Positions 7,316-12,765 of a DNA stretch of 12,765 bases are shown here, in pieces; positions within the stretch are counted from its first letter, which is position 1; each line of letters starts with the position of its first letter. The stretch covers positions 1 through 12,765 of the forward strand of contig CAMWQX010000010.1 in assembly GCA_947176475.1 (NCBI GenBank), written 5' to 3'. This DNA is from an uncultured Bacillota bacterium (lineage in GTDB: Bacteria; Bacillota_I; Bacilli_A; RF39; UBA660). A model generated the notes under the pieces. The model was not told where the DNA came from, ran no database searches, and saw nothing but the letters and a program-made list of their open reading frames with translations. Position numbers and translations under genes: made by a program.

Positions 7316-8209
7316 ATGAAATTGAGTTCGTTTAAATTCATTGGCTTTTATGATGAAGATCAAGCGCGAATATATGAAACTGATAAAAATCTAAATGGTA
7401 ATAATATCAGTAAGATTTATTATTATAAAGATTATTCAGAATATCTTTTCCTTAAAGATGACAGGAAGAGAGTTCCTAATTTAAGAGAACTAGACAATAT
7501 TCATATGTTTGTTATGCAAAAAGAAATGAATAAAAAAGATAGTTTAGCTAGAGTATGTTTTGGTTCAACAATAGCTGCAGTTTTATTGATATCTTTGCTT
7601 AAAGTGGGATATGATATAGTTAAAAATAATTTGGATGAATCTTTGACTATGCAAGAAAAAGAACATGTTGTTCATGATATAGGTAAGGCTTATCATAATA
7701 TTGACAAAGAGGATATCAAAAATAAGTTAATAGATATGATTAATATGGCAGAAGTAGATTTGACTGATGGCAATTATCGAATTTTATATTATCTATATTA
7801 TTTGGCATTTGTTGGTGAAATGGGTGAAGATGCCTTTTTAGATATTGCGAATGTGCTGACATTAAATGGACGAATGAATTATCGCGATCTTTTTACTTTT
7901 TATATAAGTGATAAATTTAATTACGAAAGTGTTATGAAGGATCCGAGGGGAGATGCCCTAAAAGCAACATATGATAATATAGATATCTTTTTAGAGTTGA
8001 ATATGCTATTAAGACAAGAAGTAGTGGAAGAAAATATTTCTATGGAGGAATATAGTAGTTTTATCAATAGTTTTGGGGAAACGTTAAAGAGTAGAGATGC
8101 AGATTTATATAGAATATGGTCTTATAAAGTTAGTCATTCGTCAATGTTTGGAGAATTAGTAAATTTTAAATATTTGATTTATAAAAAAATGCTTGAGAAA
8201 TTGGATTAG
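7316..8209 (+). CDS. Unrecognised single-span membrane protein
   Basis: The 297-residue protein is not one I recognise. Residues 1-77 are polar and rich in Tyr, Asp and Lys, with a beta-like SKIYYYKDYSEYLFLKDD stretch that could be a small N-terminal domain. One probable membrane span lies at about 78-97 (ARVCFGSTIAAVLLISLL). The remaining 200 residues are hydrophilic and largely helical by composition, with acidic patches and no obvious metal or nucleotide motif. The ATG has a good ribosome site (GAGAGGAAG) and a strong promoter of its own, so expression is likely. It ends in TAG, and the next promoter begins 4 bases later with no terminator between. Codon use resembles that of its neighbours, giving no sign of recent transfer. 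Topology is unclear, and no function is proposed. Confidence 0.8.
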   Translation: MKLSSFKFIGFYDEDQARIYETDKNLNGNNISKIYYYKDYSEYLFLKDDRKRVPNLRELDNIHMFVMQKEMNKKDSLARVCFGSTIAAVLLISLLKVGYDIVKNNLDESLTMQEKEHVVHDIGKAYHNIDKEDIKNKLIDMINMAEVDLTDGNYRILYYLYYLAFVGEMGEDAFLDIANVLTLNGRMNYRDLFTFYISDKFNYESVMKDPRGDALKATYDNIDIFLELNMLLRQEVVEENISMEEYSSFINSFGETLKSRDADLYRIWSYKVSHSSMFGELVNFKYLIYKKMLEKLD

Positions 8210-8212
8210 GTA

Positions 8213-8241
8213 TTGAAAAATAGAAAAAATAATATTATAAT
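8213..8241 (+). promoter_or_regulatory. Promoter of the LOG-glyS leader and operon
   Basis: TTGAAA (8213-8218) and a perfect TATAAT (8236-8241) are 17 bp apart. A purine start near G8248 gives a leader of about 120 nt before the ATG at 8369, long for this window and containing alternative hairpins. Confidence 0.8.
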
Positions 8242-8247
8242 TGTCTT

Positions 8248-8351
8248 GTTAAGTGATGACGGGTGTGGAAAACCTCGAGCTATGAAGAATTAAGAGAACA
8301 AAGTATGGTGGGACAGCGATTATTCGCCCATATATGCTTGGTTCTTTTTTT
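8248..8351 (+). ncRNA. T-box-like leader with mutually exclusive antiterminator and terminator
   Basis: The leader contains ATGG (8305-8308), a 7-nt bulge TGGGACA (8309-8315), GCG (8316-8318), a 6-nt loop, CGC (8325-8327) and CCAT (8328-8331). This has the shape of the T-box antiterminator, whose consensus bulge UGGNACC pairs with the 3' end of uncharged tRNA. The same bases form a competing terminator (8296-8351). The setting ahead of an operon containing glyS fits tRNA control. Against it, only about 50 nt lie upstream, too few for a canonical Stem I with specifier loop; I see only a weak GGT/ACC hairpin (8262-8264/8272-8274). The bulge base G8312 would pair normally with discriminator C, or by G-U wobble with the U73 usual for tRNA-Gly. 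It may be a minimal T-box, a different riboswitch, or a short terminated RNA. Confidence 0.45.
8296..8351 (+). terminator. Conditional-looking terminator upstream of the LOG-like gene
   Basis: GAAC (8296-8299) pairs with GTTC (8341-8344), AAG with CTT (8301-8303/8337-8339), then TATG-type pairs with two wobbles. GGG (8310-8312) with CCC (8327-8329) closes the top. Seven T follow at 8345-8351. The hairpin stands between a strong promoter and its first gene, so it should attenuate the operon unless the alternative fold wins. It may also stop transcripts from the upstream gene. Confidence 0.68.
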
Positions 8352-8368
8352 GTTTTAAGGAGGAATTT

Positions 8369-8917
8369 ATGCGAGTATTTGTGGGATGTAGTACTAGTTC
8401 AGTAGTACCAATTAAATATCGAGATTTAGCTTGTGAAGTTGCGACGATGTTGACACATAATGGTCATAAATTGGTGTTTGGGGGAACTCAATCGGGAATG
8501 ATGGGAAAATGCTATATGACTTTTAAGTATGAAGAGGCAAAGACAAAAGCAGTATTAGATATATCGGAAGTAGCAGTTTTAGATGATGTTGATGTGGATG
8601 CTTCGAAGGTAAGCCCATCAACTTTTCAAAAGAGAGAGAATATATATATATCAAGTGAATTAATATTGATATTACCAGGAGAAGTCGGGACACTTGCCGA
8701 ATTATTTAGCATTATGGATGAAAAGATAAAAAAACATGGTGAAATACCAATAGTGTTATTTAACTATGATAATTTCTATACCCCTTTAATAAAATTTTTA
8801 AAGGATATGGAAAGAGATGGCTTTATAAATGAGAGTCATTTACAAGCATTTGATGTCGTTAGTGATGTCAAAAGTTTAGAAATGTATATAAATAGATTAG
8901 AAAAGAAGGAGAGTTAA
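8369..8917 (+). CDS. LOG-like (SLOG superfamily) nucleotide-binding protein
   Basis: The 182-residue protein has a Rossmann-like SLOG fold: an N-terminal strand (MRVFVGC), a GGTQSGMMG loop at 38-46, R89-E90 in QKREN, and PGEVGTLAE at 103-111. LOG-family enzymes hydrolyse nucleoside 5'-monophosphates such as cytokinin ribotides, releasing base and ribose 5-phosphate, and use PGGxGTxxE with the final Glu catalytic. Here the second Gly is replaced by Glu (E104), while Arg89 and Glu111 are present. Activity is therefore possible but the substrate is unknown; a non-catalytic SLOG ligand sensor is an alternative. The ATG has a near-perfect ribosome site (AAGGAGG, 8357-8363). glyS starts 4 bases after the stop, so both are co-transcribed from the promoter at 8213 under the T-box-like leader. 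A link to translation or nucleotide stress is inference only. Confidence 0.82.
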   Translation: MRVFVGCSTSSVVPIKYRDLACEVATMLTHNGHKLVFGGTQSGMMGKCYMTFKYEEAKTKAVLDISEVAVLDDVDVDASKVSPSTFQKRENIYISSELILILPGEVGTLAELFSIMDEKIKKHGEIPIVLFNYDNFYTPLIKFLKDMERDGFINESHLQAFDVVSDVKSLEMYINRLEKKES

Positions 8918-8921
8918 AATT

Positions 8922-10289
8922 ATGGCAAAAAATATGGAAGAATTAGTAAATTTTTGTAAACAATATGGATATATATTCCAAGGAAGTGAAATATATGGAG
9001 GTCTTGCTAATACTTGGGATTATGGTCCTTTAGGTGCGAGACTTAAAAATACAGTTAAGGATTGTTGGCGAAAGAGATTTATTCAAGAAAGACGCAATGC
9101 ATATGAGGTAGATGCCGATATCTTAATGCATCCAAGAGTTTGGGAAGCATCAGGACATGTTCAAAGTTTTTCGGATCCTTTAGCTGATTGTAAGGAATGT
9201 AAGACAAGACATCGTGTTGATAATTTGATAAATGATTATTCTAATTCAAGTATCGGAGATGCGATGAGTCAAGATGAGATGATGGAATATATTAGGGAAA
9301 ATAAAGTACCATGTCCTAAATGTGGAAAATCGAATTTTACGGATATAAGACAATTTAATTTGATGTTCCAAACACAAAGAGGTGTTACGAATGATTCAAA
9401 GAATATAGTCTATTTAAGACCAGAGAATGCGCAAGGTGAGTATGTCAATTTCTTAAATGTTCAAAGAACGATGCGCGCCAAACTTCCATTCTCAATTGGA
9501 CAAATCGGTAAGGCTTTCAGAAATGAGATTACACCAGGTAATTTTACATTTAGAACTATTGAATTTGAACAGATGGAATATCAAACTTTCTGCAAGGAAG
9601 GTAATGATTCAGAACTTTATGCTTATTTTAAAGAATATGGTAAGAAGTTCTTTATGGATTTAGGTTTGCCGGAAGAAAAGTTAAGATATCATGATCATGA
9701 GAAGTTAGCACATTATGCTAAAGAGGCTTGTGATATTGAATATGAGTTTTGTTTTGGCTGGGGCGAGATAAATGGTACACATAATCGTACGAATTATGAT
9801 TTATCGCGTCACCAAGAGTACTCTGGTACATCACAAATGTATTTAGATCCAGATACTAATGAGAAGTTTATTCCATATATAATTGAATCAACTTATGGAT
9901 TAGATAGAACAGTTCTTGCTTTACTTGATGAAGCATATCGCGTTGAAGAATTAGATAATGGTGATACACGTGAATTATTAAAGTTAAATCCCGCATTAGC
10001 TCCATTTAAAGTAAATGTCTTACCATTAATTAAAAAGAATCATGCGGAAAAGGCTTTAGAAATATATGAGGAATTAAGTAAGTATTTCATGACAAGTTAT
10101 GATGAAACAGCTAATATTGGTAAACGTTATAGAAGAGCTGATGCCATTGGTACTCCTTGGTGTCTAACAGTTGATGATGAAACAATCAATAATGGAACTG
10201 TTACTTTAAGAGATAGAGATACAATGGAACAAATTACTTTAAAATTAGATGAAGTAAAAGATTATGTCTTAGAAAGAATAGGATTTTAA
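8922..10289 (+). CDS. glyS: Glycyl-tRNA synthetase, dimeric alpha2 type
   Basis: This cytoplasmic class II synthetase charges tRNA-Gly with glycine using ATP. At 455 residues it matches the single-chain dimeric form found in Mollicutes, staphylococci and Thermus, not the two-subunit GlyQ/GlyS form. The N-terminus (ELVNFCKQYGYIFQGSEIYG, then WDYGPLG) is characteristic. Motif 2 is seen at FRNE (199-202) with TFRTIEFEQMEY; motif 3 is GLDRT at 326-330. An insertion carries four cysteines (90, 93, 131, 134) that could bind zinc. The anticodon-binding domain starts at about 364 (VNVLPLIKK) and ends with the protein. AAGGAG at 8906-8911, inside the end of the preceding gene, sets the ATG. It is the second gene of the LOG-glyS operon and is followed by a terminator. 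Possible tRNA-responsive control comes from the leader at 8248-8351. No key residue appears missing. Confidence 0.98.
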   Translation: MAKNMEELVNFCKQYGYIFQGSEIYGGLANTWDYGPLGARLKNTVKDCWRKRFIQERRNAYEVDADILMHPRVWEASGHVQSFSDPLADCKECKTRHRVDNLINDYSNSSIGDAMSQDEMMEYIRENKVPCPKCGKSNFTDIRQFNLMFQTQRGVTNDSKNIVYLRPENAQGEYVNFLNVQRTMRAKLPFSIGQIGKAFRNEITPGNFTFRTIEFEQMEYQTFCKEGNDSELYAYFKEYGKKFFMDLGLPEEKLRYHDHEKLAHYAKEACDIEYEFCFGWGEINGTHNRTNYDLSRHQEYSGTSQMYLDPDTNEKFIPYIIESTYGLDRTVLALLDEAYRVEELDNGDTRELLKLNPALAPFKVNVLPLIKKNHAEKALEIYEELSKYFMTSYDETANIGKRYRRADAIGTPWCLTVDDETINNGTVTLRDRDTMEQITLKLDEVKDYVLERIGF

Positions 10290-10307
10290 TACCTATTCTT
10301 TTTTTGC
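10273..10307 (+). terminator. Intrinsic terminator of the LOG-glyS operon
   Basis: AAAGAATAGG (10273-10282) and CCTATTCTTT (10292-10301) form a perfect 10-bp stem with a 9-nt loop, continuing into a T tract up to about 10305. The left arm encodes the last residues of the synthetase and the loop contains its stop codon. Confidence 0.85.
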
Positions 10308-10393
10308 TAGAATATGTACTTTATTAAGAAGGATAATTAGAAAAATGCCATATAGTTAATTAAATTAGTGAAAAAATAGCACTTTATATAGAT

Positions 10394-10407
10394 AAAAACT
10401 AGTTTTT
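10394..10407 (+). repeat. 14-bp perfect palindrome in the promoter region
   Basis: AAAAACTAGTTTTT reads the same on both strands. It covers the -35 position of the promoter whose -10 is at 10423-10428, so it could be an operator. AT-rich DNA can produce such a palindrome by chance. The surrounding intergenic stretch (10308-10420) shows no gene. Confidence 0.4.
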
Positions 10408-10419
10408 TTGCGGATTTTT

Positions 10420-10428
10420 TGTTATAGT
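10420..10428 (+). promoter_or_regulatory. Extended -10 promoter of the small membrane-protein pair
   Basis: TGTTATAGT contains TG-n-TATAGT, an extended -10 with hexamer 10423-10428. The -35 position (about 10400-10405, TAGTTT) is poor and lies in the 14-bp palindrome. Transcription would start near 10435, about 15 nt before the ATG at 10450. Confidence 0.55.
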
Positions 10429-10449
10429 AGTAAACCAAGAGGTGGATGT

Positions 10450-11121
10450 ATGTTAACACTATCAATAATTAGTTCTTATGTATTATCTTTGGGTTCTCTT
10501 GGAGCATATAACATTTTATATGAGCGAAAAAAGAGACGTTTGGGATATGTCAATTTAAAGAATAGTTTAATGTTTAATAATTTTTTTAGAGAGGGCAAGT
10601 GGTCAGTGCTTTTTTGGGCGGTAACAATGATACCATTTGTCAATCTTGTTTGGTTAGGTCCTTTGGTATCATTTGAAAAATCATCAGATAATGATATAAC
10701 CAAGGAATCTGTCACTAGTGATGATATTAAGCCAATTGAACTAGTTAAAAATCTTTTAGATTTGAGTGAGGAAAAAGATGAAAAATTGGCTTTAAGAGTT
10801 TTAAAAACACGTAAAGCCCAAATGAAATATGAAGAATATTTAAGTAAGAAAAAAAGAAAATATGAAGAAGTAAGAGCAGAAATTGAAGGGACTTATCGTG
10901 ATCCAGCTTTACCAGAGAAAGTGGTAGCAGTGAGAAGATTACAAGATAAAAGTTCGGCAATTTGCCAAGTGCGAACTTTTAGGGAATATACGCCAGATGA
11001 GAAAATTGCTTTATTACTAGCGGAGTTGGAAGAAGCTTATCAAGAAAAGGCCCGACTTGAGGGTACAGATGTTGAAGAAGAAATAAAATTACTTTTAGGA
11101 GGAGAGCAATCTAAAAATTAG
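10450..11121 (+). CDS. Unrecognised small membrane protein A of a tandem pair
   Basis: Translated from ATG 10450, the product is 223 residues. An in-frame TTG at 10408 would add 14 residues, but it lies upstream of the -10 at 10423, whereas ATG 10450 follows AGAGGTGG (10438-10445) by 4 nt. Residues 1-22 form a hydrophobic segment, followed by YERKKRR and a short loop with GY (32-33) and FF (45-46). A second hydrophobic segment at about 51-74 contains Pro and Trp. The remaining 150 residues are highly charged and helical by composition, possibly coiled-coil, with ELEEAYQEKARLEG near the end. I do not recognise the family. It resembles the next gene in layout and in scattered residues, suggesting tandem duplication. 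It stops 9 bases before the next ATG in frame, so the two form an operon. Function is unknown; proximity to sepF and divIVA is the only hint of an envelope or division role. Confidence 0.8.
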   Translation: MLTLSIISSYVLSLGSLGAYNILYERKKRRLGYVNLKNSLMFNNFFREGKWSVLFWAVTMIPFVNLVWLGPLVSFEKSSDNDITKESVTSDDIKPIELVKNLLDLSEEKDEKLALRVLKTRKAQMKYEEYLSKKKRKYEEVRAEIEGTYRDPALPEKVVAVRRLQDKSSAICQVRTFREYTPDEKIALLLAELEEAYQEKARLEGTDVEEEIKLLLGGEQSKN

Positions 11122-11139
11122 AAAAGGGGGATGGTGTTT

Positions 11140-11745
11140 ATGCTAGGTATATCGTTGTATAAACTGATGATTTGGGCCTATTATCTACTTATACCTACTT
11201 CGATGATTACAACTGTGGTTTTTGATAGAAAATATGAGAAGTATAAGAAAGAAAAGGGTTATAAAAATAATTATAAGGGAACATATATGACTAAAGGATT
11301 TTTTGATGGTCATAAATTTAAAACATTTGCGGATTTGGTTGTTACATTTTTGGTGCCAGGGTATCAATATGAACCGATAATTGAATTAGCATTATTCAAG
11401 GGAGAAGCAAAGTCTCGGTTACATAAAGAAGAAGACAGTAAAGCCATTGAATGGGTTGATTCCAATATAATAGATGGCGATTTTAAACTTATCAGTGAAG
11501 AAAAAGATGCCAAAGAAGAAAACTTATCAGATGGCAAAGAAAAGAAGTTGTCGGTGGAAGTACCTTCAATGCCTGCGACTTATCATATGGAGAATCCGGA
11601 CTTTTATGGGGAAGGCACAGAAGAATATGAGGAAGCAGTAGAAGCCTATTGTGAGTTATATGAGCATTATATGGGAGAAATTAATAAGCAAAATGCAGAG
11701 GGTTTAGAAGAACCTGATAGTAAAAGAGAACCTCATTTGAAATAA
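11140..11745 (+). CDS. Unrecognised small membrane protein B of a tandem pair
   Basis: Two ATGs are in frame, at 11131 and 11140. AAAGGGGG (11123-11130) abuts the first, leaving no spacing, but stands 9 nt from the second, so 11140 is preferred and the product is 201 residues. A hydrophobic segment at about 4-28 is followed by FDRKYEK, GY (40-41) and FF (54-55). A second, weaker hydrophobic stretch lies at about 62-86 (FADLVVTFLVPGY). The remainder is acidic and charged, ending in a Glu/Tyr-rich region (EEYEEAVEAYCELYEHY) and a Lys/Arg-containing tail. The segment order and the FxRK, GYxN and FFxxxK-like residues echo the upstream gene. The family is unrecognised. It follows protein A closely and lacks its own promoter. 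No terminator separates it from sepF, though sepF has a promoter of its own. Confidence 0.8.
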   Translation: MLGISLYKLMIWAYYLLIPTSMITTVVFDRKYEKYKKEKGYKNNYKGTYMTKGFFDGHKFKTFADLVVTFLVPGYQYEPIIELALFKGEAKSRLHKEEDSKAIEWVDSNIIDGDFKLISEEKDAKEENLSDGKEKKLSVEVPSMPATYHMENPDFYGEGTEEYEEAVEAYCELYEHYMGEINKQNAEGLEEPDSKREPHLK

Positions 11746-11776
11746 AATATAAAAACAACAAAGAATAGCAAAAAAG

Positions 11777-11822
11777 GTTTACTATAAATGCCTAAATGTG
11801 ATATTATAGAGATATAGTAAAC
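11777..11822 (+). promoter_or_regulatory. sepF-divIVA promoter bracketed by a 10-bp inverted repeat
   Basis: GTTTACTATA (11777-11786) and TATAGTAAAC (11813-11822) are perfect inverted copies 26 bp apart. Between or within them lie a -35-like TTTACT (11778-11783) and a -10 TATTAT (11802-11807) with an 18-bp spacer, so transcription should start near 11814 in the right arm. The left arm would not be transcribed, which argues for a protein operator rather than an RNA hairpin. The repressor, if any, is unknown. Confidence 0.5.
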
Positions 11823-11838
11823 GTATGGAGGTGTTAAT

Positions 11839-12234
11839 ATGAGCATTTTGGAAAAGATATTTCCTAAAGATGATCAGGAAATAGTTGATACTGAAGATGA
11901 ATCATATGAAGAAGAAGCGAGTGTTAGCAAAAAAAATAGTACAAATAAGATGGTTTTAGTAGAACCAAGAGCTTATTCGGAATCACAACAAATAGCTGAT
12001 CATTTAAAAAGAAAAAATTCGGTTGTTGTCAATTTGAAGAGAGTAACTAATGATCAAGCTCGTAGAATAATTGATTTTTTAAGTGGAGCTTTATATGCTA
12101 TTAACGGAGATATTCAAAAGTTAGGAAATGGAATATATCTTTGTACTCCTAAGAATGTCGATGTTGAGGGTCGTATAAGTGACGAAGAGGAAAAGAAGAA
12201 AAAAGCTAAAATAGAAGATGAAATAGACTTTTAA
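11839..12234 (+). CDS. sepF: Cell division protein SepF
   Basis: SepF is a cytoplasmic, membrane-attached protein that binds the FtsZ C-terminal tail, bundles FtsZ filaments and helps assemble the septum. The 131-residue length is typical. The N-terminal MSILEKIF fits the amphipathic membrane-targeting helix. An acidic, Ser-containing linker (about 10-36) follows. The conserved core runs at about 37-113, with MVLVEPRAYSESQQIADHL, RRIIDFLSGALYAINGDIQ and GNGIYLCTP. A charged tail EEEKKKKAK ends the protein. GGAGGTG at 11827-11833 sets the start. divIVA begins 29 bases downstream with no terminator between. In Bacillus the order is sepF-ylmG-ylmH-divIVA; ylmG and ylmH are missing here, and two unrecognised membrane proteins stand upstream in place of ylmD/ylmE. 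Confidence 0.95.
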   Translation: MSILEKIFPKDDQEIVDTEDESYEEEASVSKKNSTNKMVLVEPRAYSESQQIADHLKRKNSVVVNLKRVTNDQARRIIDFLSGALYAINGDIQKLGNGIYLCTPKNVDVEGRISDEEEKKKKAKIEDEIDF

Positions 12235-12263
12235 GTAGTTAGTAAACTCTTTGGGGTGATGTA

Positions 12264-12695
12264 ATGAAAAAATTTGATAAAAGTTTTAGTGGATATAATG
12301 TTGAACAAGTAAATGCTTTTGTCGATGAGGTAATTGTACAAGTTGATGATATGATTACTAAAATGAAAGAAAAGGATTTAGAAATTGATCGTTTGAATAA
12401 GGAACTTGCACATTATAAAGATATGGAAGGAACGATTAATCGAGCTGTTATGATTGCTCAAGATGCAGCTAATAAGTATAAAGAAAATTCATTAAACGAA
12501 AGTGACTTAATCTTAGTAGAAGCCAAGAAGAATGCAAATCGCATAATAAATGATGCTCTATTGAAAGCCGAACATTTAGAAGAAGATGCAGCAAGATTAA
12601 GAAGAAATATCATTACCTATAAGAGAAGAATTAAAAATTTATTAGATCAACAATCCGAGTTAATTGATGATTTGGATAAGGTCGATTTAGATTAA
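12264..12695 (+). CDS. divIVA: DivIVA-family division/polarity protein with short N-terminus
   Basis: DivIVA-family proteins bind negatively curved membranes at the septum and poles and organise division-site and wall-synthesis factors. The 143-residue protein begins MKKFDKSFSGYNVEQVNAFVDEV, matching the membrane-binding head, then forms an almost continuous coiled coil (about 25-135) including IAQDAANKYKENS and AKKNANRIINDAL, typical of the family. Compared with Bacillus DivIVA it lacks about nine N-terminal residues (the LTPxDI segment). The exposed Phe is kept (F8) but the following Arg is Ser (S9). No earlier start is possible because a TAA lies in frame at 12243-12245. GGGGTGAT at 12253-12260 sets the start. 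It probably shares the sepF transcript and ends at a terminator. A GpsB-like role is an alternative, but the long coil and sepF context favour DivIVA. Confidence 0.9.
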   Translation: MKKFDKSFSGYNVEQVNAFVDEVIVQVDDMITKMKEKDLEIDRLNKELAHYKDMEGTINRAVMIAQDAANKYKENSLNESDLILVEAKKNANRIINDALLKAEHLEEDAARLRRNIITYKRRIKNLLDQQSELIDDLDKVDLD

Positions 12696-12716
12696 GACTA
12701 GAAAAGTCTTTTTTTT
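12694..12716 (+). terminator. Intrinsic terminator of the sepF-divIVA transcript
   Basis: AAGACT (12694-12699) and AGTCTT (12705-12710) form a 6-bp stem with a 5-nt loop, followed by T to 12716. It starts within the divIVA stop codon. Confidence 0.8.
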
Positions 12717-12765
12717 ATGAAAAAAAACAAGTAAAATGGGAATAATTCGGTAATGTATATTATAG
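12717..12765. other. Right-edge intergenic stretch, possible start of a promoter
   Basis: No gene is visible. TATATT/TATTAT near 12756-12763 could be the -10 of a promoter for a gene beyond the edge, but no convincing -35 stands at the expected distance. Confidence 0.25.

Noticed and set aside
8248..8351. tRNA, SRP RNA or purine/ZTP-type riboswitch in the leader before the LOG-like gene
   Set aside because: I found no cloverleaf, SRP domain IV core or the conserved words of these riboswitches; only the T-box-like 3' end fits.
9457..9663. 68-codon plus-strand frame inside glyS
   Set aside because: It lies wholly within the conserved catalytic core in another frame and has no supporting signals.
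10408..10449. TTG start giving a longer form of small membrane protein A
   Set aside because: It lies upstream of the -10 box and has no ribosome site; ATG 10450 has AGAGGTGG at good spacing.
11131..11139. ATG 11131 as start of small membrane protein B
   Set aside because: The ribosome site AAAGGGGG ends directly at this codon, leaving no spacing; ATG 11140 fits better.
1..12765. TGA read as tryptophan (Mollicutes code)
   Set aside because: All complete genes are full length under the standard code, with Trp from TGG only.

Overview
The window is low-GC DNA (about one third G+C by eye) with dense genes, strong Shine-Dalgarno (SD) sites and sigma-A-type promoters, most with exact 17-bp spacers. 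Gene content (UvrX/YqjW-type Y-family polymerase beside a YolD-like gene, dimeric glycyl-tRNA synthetase, SepF next to DivIVA, zinc-ribbon membrane proteins) points to a Firmicute, probably a member of the Bacilli or a gut lineage near the Mollicutes. This placement is inference. All 11 complete genes stop with TAA (9) or TAG (2), none with TGA, and Trp is read from TGG, so the standard bacterial code holds.

Layout. Bases 1-1503, minus strand: a translesion polymerase gene followed by a YolD-like gene that runs off the left edge. The polymerase promoter carries a degenerate LexA-type box in its spacer. Bases 1504-1629 hold this promoter and a divergent plus-strand one. Bases 1630-5011: two zinc-ribbon, single-span membrane proteins that look paralogous, each with its own promoter and terminator. 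Bases 5069-7258: priA, the replication-restart helicase. Bases 7316-8209: an unrecognised single-span membrane protein. Bases 8213-10301: a promoter, a leader of about 100 nt with alternative hairpins resembling the antiterminator/terminator end of a T-box, then a LOG-like Rossmann protein gene and glyS as a tight operon closed by a terminator. Bases 10423-12716: two small two-hydrophobic-segment membrane proteins that look like tandem paralogues, then sepF and divIVA as a cell-division pair closed by a terminator. The last 49 bases hold no clear gene.

The window is mostly housekeeping (replication restart, translation, division) mixed with lineage-specific envelope proteins. No mobile element, CRISPR array, tRNA or rRNA was seen. 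The least ordinary points are the T-box-like leader before the LOG-glyS operon, the absence of a normal start codon for the YolD-like gene (an ATAA overlap where ATGA would be expected), the inverted repeat bracketing the sepF promoter, and the two pairs of paralogous membrane proteins.
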